Of a stretch of DNA of 64,000 nt, positions 1 to 9,500 are shown piece after piece. The stretch is from positions 135,181 through 199,180 of the forward strand of contig JNVV01000024.1 in NCBI GenBank assembly GCA_000733355.1, in the 5' to 3' direction. This DNA is from Falciphora oryzae. Taxonomy: Eukaryota; Ascomycota; Sordariomycetes; Magnaporthales; Magnaporthaceae. The position numbers were made by a program, and so were the translations under genes. Position 1 is the stretch's first letter, and each line of letters begins with the position of its first letter. A model generated the notes under the pieces. It was given only the letters and a program-made list of their open reading frames with translations, was not told the origin of the DNA and made no database searches.

Positions 1-212
1 CGCGCGTGTGCGACATGCCGCTCAAGGTCGACCTGGTGGGCAACAAGATCCTGTTCAAGATCAGGCGGTTCGGGTCCGGCGAGCTGAGCCCCGAGATGTC
101 GATCATCTGGGCCTTCAACCACGACAAGCCCGTCGGGGAGTGGCCCAGGGGCGCGCCGCCGTCGTCGAGCAAATACAGAAAGGTCAGTAGTCCTCTTTCG
201 GGCGCAGCTTAA
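1..212 (+). CDS. 3' end of an unrecognised gene (5' partial)
   Basis: An open frame enters from the left edge of the window and runs to a TAA at 210-212. It encodes about 67 residues with ordinary mixed composition, including the stretches VDLVGNKILFKIRRFG and MSIIWAFNHDKPVGEW, which look like globular protein and not like translated spacer. AAG followed by GTCAGT at about 183-188 could be a splice donor, in which case the true coding end lies at about 182 and the last ten codons are intronic. I do not recognise the family. The rest of the gene lies outside the window. Confidence 0.4.
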   Translation, partial: RVCDMPLKVDLVGNKILFKIRRFGSGELSPEMSIIWAFNHDKPVGEWPRGAPPSSSKYRKVSSPLSGAA

Positions 213-998
213 TTACTTAATAGAATGATGTTCTTATCCCGAGAACGTGCTCTCTGGACCCGTCCGATCGACTTGACAAGCGTAGATAAGTGCGACGTTT
301 CGCAGACGTCGACCTTTCCTGGCCAATACATGATGAGCCGTGCAATGCAGCAGCCGGGTGTTCTGTGCCGGAGTCAAACCGCCAAACAAACGCTCGATGG
401 ATATTCTTATGGCCTGCGACCAAGGCCTCCGTTCGAGTATTGACTTGTGGCTTGGATGGATAGGAAGGGGGAAGCAAGGACTCACCAGCAACCTCGACTC
501 CCCGACTCCGCCTTCTTCGACAGATAAGTTCAGCAGCTATATGTACTAAGTCTTTGAAGCTCACCCACCGCCATCGAGCTCATCCCCGGCGCCTGCTTCA
601 TCTCAAGCTTCTCCCGGCCCAAGCCCGCCTCTAGTCACTGTTTTCCCAGAACCTAGTCCAGTCTTGTTGCGGGACGTGTTTTGAATTTGTTTCCCGCGCT
701 TCGCGAAGCGCCCTCGTCTGGGAGCCAAACGCCCACTTATTACGGGCCCCGGACTTATTAGCTATTCGGCGTAGCGGCCCTAAACCTTGGGGCTCAACAC
801 AAGCTTTTCCCGCTGTCAGTTGTGGCGGATGGCTCTGTGCCAATACTTTCGATGGTCTCAGGATGCTTTTGAGGCCGCTGCGTCTTTCCATAAGCTAAAT
901 TGGAATATTCGCTCTGAGCTTGGACATAAATGAGTGTCTTTTCCTAAAGGCCCCTGAGCCAGCTGCAACACGAAACCCAAAATGCCGATACCATTCCA
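213..998. other. Gene-free stretch before the F-box gene
   Basis: Several short frames occur on both strands, but none has convincing protein composition or splice structure. The right-hand part serves as 5' flank of the F-box gene. No repeat or RNA gene was seen except the 17-bp duplication at the extreme right end. Confidence 0.5.
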
Positions 999-1015
999 AT
1001 GCCAATACCCTTCCA
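982..1015 (+). repeat. 17-bp tandem duplication over the start codon
   Basis: Two adjacent 17-bp units (982-998 and 999-1015) differ at two positions and each begins ATGCC. Both read MPIPFQ at first. Because 17 is not a multiple of three, the two ATGs lie in different frames. Only the second opens the F-box frame; the first opens a short upstream frame that overlaps it. Confidence 0.8.
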
Positions 1016-1919
1016 GGCCCCCGAGCCGCCTCGGCACCCATCGGGGACGTCCGAGGCGGTACAATCTGCCGAGTCCAACGATGTAGAAGACCTCGACCAA
1101 GCCATCCTCCACGCTGCTTCCTATCGCTACCGAGGCTACTGGGACCTGGTTGGCATCAGTTTCGACCCCGGCGAGCACGATGCCGTTCGAGGATCCATCC
1201 AGGGTCCATTCAACAACCCCGCCGCCTCCTCGTCTCTCGGCGTGCTGGGACGCCTGCCGAGCGAACTCCTCGCCGCCATCCTGCTCGAGCTCGACATACC
1301 CTCACTCTTCCACGTCAGGCAGGTGAACAGGCTCGCCAGGGCGGTCGTTTCGGATCTACGCGTGTACCGCACCGTCGCGGTCCACGCGCTCCCTGCCCTG
1401 CGCGCCGTCCTGCAGACGGGGCTTTCGCCGCGTAAAACCATCACGGACCTGCACGGGGCCCTCTGCCTCTCCAGCGCCTGCACCGCCTGCGACTCCTTCG
1501 GCCATCTCCTGTACCTGCCCAGGCTCCAACGCTGGTGCCTCCCCTGCCTCGCCAGGCGGGCCGCCACCCTCCGAGATTTTGGCGACTGTCCTTCTGTGTA
1601 CTCCGGATTGGTGCTGCTGGGACGCATGGTCGTCAAGGACTTCCCGCACGTGGAGCCCGAGTCGGGCGCGGTCGCGCGCGTCGTCGGCTGCCGCGGTTGC
1701 AAGGCGTCCCTGGACGACGCCTGGAGGAACAGCCGGTGGCCCAGCCTGCACCTGTACGACACCCGGTGTCGGCCATATACCAACGGCGACTTCATGGTGC
1801 ACTTCCGGTCGTGCCCCGCGGCGCAGGCGATCTGGGAGGCGAGGTGCCGCGAGGGGACCGTCGGGGCCGCGGAGGCCCATCCTGCGCGCGCTAGAGGTTT
1901 CCCCGGCCCACCGGACTAG
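999..1919 (+). CDS. F-box protein with Cys/His-rich C-terminus
   Basis: This 306-residue uninterrupted frame encodes an F-box protein, probably a substrate adaptor of SCF (Skp1-cullin) ubiquitin ligases. The F-box begins near residue 80 with LGRLPSELLAAILLELDIPS, followed by the usual VRQVNRLARAVV helix. After it come paired cysteines (SACTACDSFG, WCLPCL) and a second Cys/His group (GCRGC, HFRSCPAAQAIW), the layout seen in a common family of ascomycete F-box proteins of otherwise unknown target. The start at 999 is chosen because it opens the long frame. A near-identical ATG 17 bp upstream is out of frame and may act as a small upstream ORF. The gene runs convergently towards the NLR pseudogene. 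The F-box assignment is firm; the substrate is unknown. Confidence 0.8.
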   Translation: MPIPFQAPEPPRHPSGTSEAVQSAESNDVEDLDQAILHAASYRYRGYWDLVGISFDPGEHDAVRGSIQGPFNNPAASSSLGVLGRLPSELLAAILLELDIPSLFHVRQVNRLARAVVSDLRVYRTVAVHALPALRAVLQTGLSPRKTITDLHGALCLSSACTACDSFGHLLYLPRLQRWCLPCLARRAATLRDFGDCPSVYSGLVLLGRMVVKDFPHVEPESGAVARVVGCRGCKASLDDAWRNSRWPSLHLYDTRCRPYTNGDFMVHFRSCPAAQAIWEARCREGTVGAAEAHPARARGFPGPPD

Positions 1920-2240
1920 GTAGCTTTAATAAATTCTCTCCTGGTCCCGTTGTGTATCCGACCTCGTGTTCATGCTCCGAAGGGGATCCGCCGCGGCGTC
2001 CGGACGTTGGAGTTCGAGCACGGCAGGGACGGAATGCCGGCCAGTTCTATCTCACGAGATTGTAGGCCTTTCTTGATTTTGTTGAGGGAGGTCTTCATGC
2101 CGCTTGCGGCTGTCATGCCTTCTAAAGTCCTCATTGGGCTGGCCTGCGCATCCTGGCCACTTCTAGGATTGAATAACACGTCGCCACACCTACTCTTCGA
2201 TATTCTTGATCGAGACGGAACAGCAAAGACTGGTTACCTT
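1920..2240. other. Convergent intergenic spacer
   Basis: This 321-bp spacer lies between the 3' ends of the F-box gene (plus strand) and the NLR relic (minus strand). AATAAA-like sequence occurs just after the F-box stop (about 1928). No other feature was seen. Confidence 0.45.
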
Positions 2241-5200
2241 TCAACGAACCCCTTTTGAAGCTTGCATGTCTCGTAGGACGGCTTGATACCTCGGGTCAGA
2301 TGGACCAAAAACATGTCGAATGCCCTCCAGCGTGCGCTGGGAAAGGGCTTCGGCTTCTGGAGGCCGGCCCTGGCTGCGATAAAGCTGGGCCAGGTCAACA
2401 GCGGTACCTAACGCGAACGGGTGGCTCGGTCCGACTTCCTTCTCGTGGCCTTGCAGCGCGCGCTTGTACCAAGCCTCGGCTTTAACGAGCTGGCCCTTCT
2501 CGCAGTAAATGCAGGCAAGGCTGTGGACGGTATTGAGCGTTAAAATGTGGTTCGGCCCAAGCCCCTGCTCGTAACCTCGCAACGCGCGCTCGTATAGGGG
2601 CTCGGTTTCGTCGAACCGGCCCTGCGTGGAGTAAAGGGAGTCCAAGTTATTGACGATTTTAAACGTCAATGTGCCGCCCGGCCCCAGTGTCTTTTCGCTA
2701 CCTTGCAACGCACTCTCATATAGGTCCTCTGCTTGGGTGACCTGACCCTGTGTCCCGTAAAGGATGGCTAGATGGTTAGAGATGCGGAGTGTTGAGAGAT
2801 GGTCCGACCCGAGCGATTGTTTGGTGCGTTGCAATGGGCGCTCGTATAGGGCCTGGCTTTCGGCGAACCGGCTCTGGTCGTAATAAAGGCCTCCCAGTCC
2901 GTGCATTGCATCCGCTACGTCCATATCGTCGAGACTCCCTGCAGCCCCACCGGCTATGTAAATCTTTCCCACCCACCACAAACACCTTTCTGCGTGTGGG
3001 AAAAGTCGCCGTTGCATGATCCAGTAGTTTTTGGTGAAATTAGGAAATTAGCGGGCACCGATAACCCGACCATGATTACAGCCAGCCGCCAAAACACTCC
3101 CTTGCCATAGTCGCTTTGTATGTGCGCTGCCCACCGATGCACTACAGGATGCATTATATAGCTTCCTTGGACGAGTTTTTGGGCTTCGATCATACAGTTA
3201 GCGGCTCAGCACTTGAATCGCGTGCATGAACCTGATCTCGCTGCATGCCATCTCACGCGGCCAGGCCGGCCATGCGTCTTTATCTGCGGTCGCTTGCAGA
3301 AGACCATGCCATAAATCGTTATTCCCGAGGGATGCCCACAGGCGGATGAGGTTGGCTGCACTCTTATCCCTCTTCTCGACCGCATTAAGCGATATCGTCC
3401 AAGCCGTCCCCACGCTTCGGCCGTAGCCCACCAGCGGAGGACCAAGGTCATCATCCGATTGCATCAGATTGCCGCACGACTCTTTGTAGATCCGAACATA
3501 CGATGCGGTGTCAAGCTTCGCCTTTCGGAGATAGGAAGCAGTTTGCGCTAGTGCCAGCGGCAGCCCTTCTAAAATATCAAGTAGTTTTTTACCGGCCTCG
3601 TCCACCACTGCTGTTTAGTTAGCTTTAGCTCTGTTTTGATTGAAAGGGGGGCCTTACCTAGTTCTTCCCCACGCCATTGCTTAAAAATGGCCTTGGCCAG
3701 CCCTTCATTAACCTTTTGTAGGTGCTTCGACTCGCCAAGCTGCGATAGCTGCGATAGTCTTGTGGTGATCAGGACCGCCCCATGGTCACCCGGTAGGTTT
3801 AGGTACTTTTTAACATCGTATGCGCCGGTCGTGCCTCCCTGCTCTTGGTCCTGGTCGACGTTGTCAAAGACTAGCAGCCATTCGATGTTATCTGGGCGCG
3901 CCAGCCACTCCGTCACGTCCGCTACGATGGAGTTGAGATCGTCCTCGGTGTTAGGGACTGTCATCCTGCTCCTATCAGGGACTTGGCCTTGGGGTATTCT
4001 TTTCACGCAACTAGCGATGCTTTGTCGCAGTTGATTCTCTAACCTGCCGTCCAGCCAGACGACCGAGCTGAATGTGGTTTGGTGGCGCCGAGCAAAATCG
4101 ACGGCCAGTTGCGTTTTCCCGAGGCCCCCGAGCCCATAAAGGACAAATATCTGCTGCCGTGTTGGCTCAGGGTGAGGCCGCGGAAGGAGGCATTTTTCGA
4201 TCGCAGCCGTATCGGATGATCTGCTAACGAATTTGTGTGACCTGGGTATGCCCCGAAGGCTGAACTGAGTTTGGCAAGCACCAATATCCAATTGCAAACT
4301 TGTCAGTGAGTAAGATGAATGTTATGGAATTAAGCAATTAGATAAAGCCAGCTAACAAAATGTTGGGAATACCTGCACTAACATTCTCGTACCGCCAGAA
4401 TGTCTGCGCATGCCTTGATCTGCTTGAATACAGCTTGGGACTGGACATAACTCCGCGTCGCTGCCGCAATCTCATTCTTCCTTTTGGACTCCTCGAGGCC
4501 GATTTCCTCGAGTCCACGATCAACATTGAACCGGTAGTAGCGGCCTTCGTTGTCCAAATGAGACTTGTCCTTGTGGAACCTTTGGGCCGTTTTTTCCGTT
4601 TCAGTAGCCAGGTCTTTGAGGGTTGTAGTGATCTCTAGGGCATCATCGCGCACCAGCTTAAGACTCGGCAAGCCAGTCCCAACCGACACCAGACATCGCA
4701 GCTTGCGCTGGAGCGCATCCGCGCCCCAGATATCCACCGCCTGGCTCCAAACCTCATATATGGGGTTGTTCGCGCCCAAGGCGCCATCAACGAACTCTTC
4801 GCCAAAGGGTCCGACGGCGATGGGGTCGAAGAAAGTCGTGGCAGCGGAAGTGGCGCGACAGGCTTGCCATATCGCGGTCGAACTGAGGAGGTCGGAAGAG
4901 TCGTCACGCGGAGAGCGGTAGCTGGTTAGGCGGAAGGTGGTATCGCTAGCATGTCTGCTTGTAGCGCAGACGAAGCTGACGGGATGGGGTGTTAGTATGC
5001 ATTAACCAAAGCGGCGAGCCGATTTCGACGCACACCTTGCAGGGAGATTCGAGGTCCTTGAGAAGCGTGTTTTCGTCTTGGCCGCGGTCTCGAATGATCT
5101 ACTTGATAGCGCGTTCCAGTTCGGCCGAATCGAACCGGCCTTGAAGCTTGCCCTTGATGGTGACCCGGTGGCTTTTCTTTTCGAACATCTTGTCTGAAAG

Positions 5201-5423
5201 AGATGAGGCGGCGATGCACTCGTCGACAGTCATCTGCAGGCGGCCAAGCATGGCCGCGATGAGCCCGCCTGTACTGGTGCCGCCGATCATATCGAAATGG
5301 TCACAGGGTTTGGGCGGCGAGACAGTCGACGGCGGCCATCAGCCGGCGGAGGATCATGAGAGAGGACAGGCCGCGCACGCCGCCGCCGTCGAGGGCGAGC
5401 AGCCGGATGTGGTCGCCAGGCAT
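2241..5423 (-). pseudogene. Decayed patatin / NB-ARC / TPR NLR (PLP-1-like)
   Basis: The layout matches fungal NLRs of the Neurospora PLP-1 / Podospora HET-Z type, which trigger cell death in allorecognition. The patatin domain starts at 5423 (LLALDGGGVRGL oxyanion motif, then lipase motif GGTSTGG) and runs to DGALGANNPIYE (the catalytic D-G). NB-ARC follows at about 4297-3350 with P-loop GLGGLGKT, Walker B WLLVFDNVD and GLPLAL. About five TPRs end at 2241. Introns are visible at 5033-4976, 4372-4299 and 3657-3611. The lesions I see are: an extra base between about 5309 and 5325; TAG at 5101-5099; TAG at 4380-4378 beside the second intron; an extra base creating TAA at 3200-3198; and an 8-bp tandem duplication at 3036-3051. 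No single frame or splice form joins the domains, so it is almost certainly non-functional unless the assembly is wrong at several places. Confidence 0.85.
3036..3051. repeat. 8-bp tandem duplication inside the NLR relic
   Basis: GAAATTAG occurs twice in direct tandem (3036-3043, 3044-3051). Removing one copy restores the reading frame between the end of the NB-ARC/winged-helix part and the TPR part, so this is a clear frameshifting event. Confidence 0.85.
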
Positions 5424-6596
5424 TGCGAGGTGTTTTACTAATGATAGCAAACTGGATTGATGGTTGGCAAGAGGAGAGGGGCGCGCTTAGTTCGAAAGGT
5501 GTGATGGAAGAGAGGAGAGCTGGCTGAGAGGAGCGGCGGTGGAAAGTCGATGTACTTGGGGGCTGTGCCCCTCTCAAGCAGTTCCCGTTAGGCCGATATT
5601 GGGCTGCATCCTGAGCTCAGCCGCCGCCACATTCTGCAGGCCGTCCATATGTCCACGTTTCCATCACCCCATTTGCTCGGCAGTTATTTGCTGGTGAATC
5701 AGCGGCGGCTCAACCGCAACCAAGACGCCCAGCCTCACATCAAGCCGCCACCGCATGTTTCAGCTTGCTCGCGCGTACGGGGGAAGTACCAGGCGGCGCT
5801 TCGGGCGAGAGCGTGGAGAGCACCGCCCAGGGCACCAGTGGGCGGCACCTGGACTGTTGTCGGGCAGAAAGAGTCGGATGAGAGCAGAGTATGATGATCT
5901 TGAGCAGCAATGCATCCAATGGGCGTAGTCTCCAGAGTCCAGAAGCGATTCCACCTGTAAGCAGCTAGCCACAAGATTAATCACTCATTAGTTCTCGGTA
6001 GAGGTAAAGCTGGCTAGCTCTTAAGTGTCTGCTATCCATATATCGGACCCGGTAATAGGAGCCAATGAGTCCATTGCGGTGCAGGGCTCAAGGTGGCCGG
6101 ACGGTAGAGCGGCGGGGTAATGAACGACCATATAGGACGCCGAGGAACGCGGAAGAACTAAAAGACGCTAAGGGACGCTGAGGGATGCGAGGGACGCCAA
6201 AGGAGGCCGAGGGATGCTGAAGGTATATATGAACTTCCTCTAGCAACCTTTTGAGTGATTTCTGTTTCTTTTCCTCACCTTCTTGGCCTGTTCGTGGATT
6301 TTGGCAGGGCTGTAACAGGCTAGAAGTGCGGAAGCATAGCAGACAATGGCGCAGGTTTTGTTGGCATTTGGACACTCTGGCAAGGGCTGTGAAAGTCACA
6401 ACCCTAAGGCATGTGTTTAAACAATAATATTACTACAAAATAAAAATAACAAAAAAAAGGCACTAATTCAACATAAGAAAAGAAAAAGGGTCCCTAACTA
6501 CCCCAACAACAAAAAAAAAATCCCTAAGTAATGCCATAAAAAAAAAAAAGACTTGGTTCGGCCACCAAACAAACCCCAACCCCAGCCCAGCCCCGT
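5424..6596. other. Gene-free spacer with degenerate short repeats
   Basis: This is the 5' flank of the NLR relic and the 3' flank of the PKS. No convincing gene was found. At about 6125-6225 a degenerate run of GGGACGC/GGGATGC-like units of roughly 8-12 bp occurs. From about 6420 to 6555 the sequence is rich in A tracts, consistent with PKS 3' UTR. No condensation-domain remnant of an NRPS module was found downstream of the PKS stop. Confidence 0.5.
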
Positions 6597-9500
6597 TCAC
6601 GCCTCGCGCCCGGCCACCACCAGGCCGGCGATGTCGCCGGCCAGCCTGGCGATGCTGGGCGCCGACAGGATCTTCATGACGGGCACGTCCCGCCCCGTGG
6701 CCTTGTGCAGCCACGCCCGCATCTCGACCGCCATGAGCGAGTCGACGCCCAGGCCCGACACCGAGTCGTCCTGGGCCGCCACGGAGCCGGGCGCCAGCCG
6801 CAGCACCGCCTCCAGCCGGGCGACGAGCTCGGCCAGCACGGCGGCCCGCACCTCGTCCTCGCCCCGTGCCTGCTCGATGCGCTGGCGCGCGCTGGCGCCG
6901 GCCGGCTCCGGGCCCCCCTGGTCCTGGCCCTCCTTACCACCGGTGGCGGTGGTGGTGAAGTGGGAGAACCGGGGGTCCCGGTGCCAGTGCAGCTGGTTCG
7001 GGTCGCCGACCCGGTACCGGCTGAGGCCGGTCGTCAGGGCCTCGGGCGCCGCCGTGGCCCCGGGCCGGCCCGCTACCACCGCCTCGACGAACATGTGGTG
7101 GAGGTCCCGCTCCGAGATGGGCGGGTACCCCTCGCGCTCGAGGCCGGCGTAGAGGCCCTCGCGCTCGCGGTGCAGGAACCCGAGGCCGTAGATGACGCCG
7201 ATGTTGAGGACCGAGGCCGCGAGGCCCCGGCGGCGCCGGTCGGCGGCCAGCGCGTTCATGAACATGTTGGCGGCCGCGTAGTTGGCCTGCCCGGCGTGCC
7301 CTCCGACGGCGGCGAAGGACGACGTCATGATGAAGAAGTCGAGGGCGCCGGGGGAGGAGAAGACGGCGTCGAGGTTCTGCGAGCCGACCGTTTTGGGCCG
7401 CATGACGCGGTTGAGCGTGTCGAGCGTCATCTGGGAGAAGACGCGGTCCTCGAGCACCATGGCGCCGTTGACGACGCCGGCGACGGGCGGCAGGCGGAGC
7501 GGCGCCGACGGGAGGCGGCGGGCGAAGCGGCGGACCGAGTCGAGGTCGGTGACGTCCAGGGTCTCGACGGCGACGGTGACGCCGCGCGCGGCCAGGGCGT
7601 TGACCCATTGCAGGCTGCTGGCGGGGGGAGGGTTGCGGCTGGCGAGGACGAGGTGGCGCGCGCCGTTGTCGACGAACAGCTGGCAGAGGCTCTGGCCGAG
7701 GTCGCGGGTGATGCCGACGAGGACGTAGGTGCGGTCCGGGCGCAGGAGGGTGGTCTTCTCGGCAGCGGCGGAGGGAGAGGGATGGCAGTTCGCCGGGCAT
7801 TGCTGCTGGTCGGCGGGGGACGGCGCTGGCGATGTGGCCACGGTTCTCTCGGCGCGCCAGTCCACTATGACGTCGGGCGAGGAGGGGGCGAGGTTCGAAC
7901 GCTCGAGCAGGTGCGGGACGCTGACGGTGGGGAGGGTCGTGTCCCAGACTCCGACGGTGAGCATCAGGTCGGCGGCGACGTCGATGGCGGCGGTGATGAT
8001 CTCGGCTGCGTCGTCGGGAAGCGTGTTCAGGAGGGCGACGGTGCTGCGTCCATATTGGATATACTGTGATCCCTTGGGCAGACATTCGCTGATCTGTAGG
8101 CTATAGGCCTCGCAGTCCACAGAGCAGTTGATGACGGAGGCCGCGGAGGTTGGCAGCAGGTCCTTGAGTGTCTGGGGCGACGAGCGTGGGTGGGCGTAGA
8201 TGTAGTCGCTGTTGGCTTCCGCTACCGCTTTCTTGGGGGTGATGGCCGTGATATACTGCTGCCACGGCTCCGACACTATCGCTTTCAGCGACTCCAACAG
8301 GGCTGGCTCCGGGTCGACGAGGACGATCTTATGGCGCGAGCCTCTGAGAATAACCTGCGCCCTTAGGGCCCGCAAGAGACAGGTCGCAAACAGTGACGAG
8401 TTGAGGATTCCCTCAACCTGGGGTGCATCATGCACGCTCTCGCGTGCGGCATGGACGAGGGATGCGTTCATGTTTGAGAAAATGACCACGGGGCGGCCCT
8501 CCGTGTGGCGGTCCAGCGTCCTTCCCACACACAGATAGCGGAAGCCTGCGTGCTCGCTAACTTGGGTGACAGCGCTGTAGAGCACCTGTACGGGAATGTG
8601 ACCGGGAGGAGTGGCAGAGATTTTGTAGTCGACGCAACGCGCCTCGTAGTGGATCGAGCTGTCTGAGAATTGAACGGGGATGATCTCGACGCTCTTCTCG
8701 GCCGTGTTGATCTGCGTCGTGATGATCCTGCGGGCGGAGTTGACGCGGTCGATGGCGGGCTGATACGGCAGGACGCGGGGAACCATACGCTGTCCCTTCT
8801 CAATGTGAATCTCGTGCTCGTAAGACCAAAGCATGTCGTCACGGCTGTTGCTGTTGGGGTCACTGCTGGAGGACGTGGAAGCCTGCTGGCAGAGACGAGC
8901 GAAGCTCTCGATAATCGTCTTTGCGGCTCCATCAAGCGTGTCCAGGTTGAGCATCTGCAGGGCCAGGCTGGGCATCTCGGCAATCAGGGTGCGGGCGAAG
9001 CCAAAAGACGCGGACTGCTCGGTGCTATTGAGGCCTGAGAGGTTGGTGACCCAGAGGATGCGCATGTCGGGCCTCATCAGCGCCTTGAGCGTCTCCAGGC
9101 GCTCCTCGGTCATGCGGAAGAGCACGGGCGAGTCCAGGTCGGCGAGCACGATGGCGGCGGTGCAGTTGGCAATGTCGGCTGGGTCGATGTCTTCGAAGGC
9201 GCGCGCGACGCAGACGGCATTATCGCACGACGTCTCGACCAGGTCCGCGATCTCCTCGGGAAGCGTAGACGTCTGGCGCGAGCCTCCACCAACCACCAGT
9301 AGCTGCGACGTGAGACGGCCGAAGATGGCTCTGCGGGCTGGAGTGTCTACTGCTCCAAGCGGCCCTGGTCCGGCGGGGCCGAAGGGAAGGCGCAGGATCC
9401 TCTTGTCGACGCATTCTGTCTGCCTGACGATGAGAGAGTATCCCGGCGGGAAGAACTGGTCCGCATTTGCTGGGCCTCTGATGAAACCGCTGTCGTCTAG

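Noticed and set aside
5900..6596. NRPS remnant downstream of the PKS
   Set aside because: Looked for condensation-domain motifs such as HHxxxDG on the minus strand; none seen, and the sequence is repeat-like and A-rich.
6705..8069. 454-codon plus-strand frame opposite the PKS KR/ACP region
   Set aside because: Shadow frame of GC-rich PKS coding sequence.
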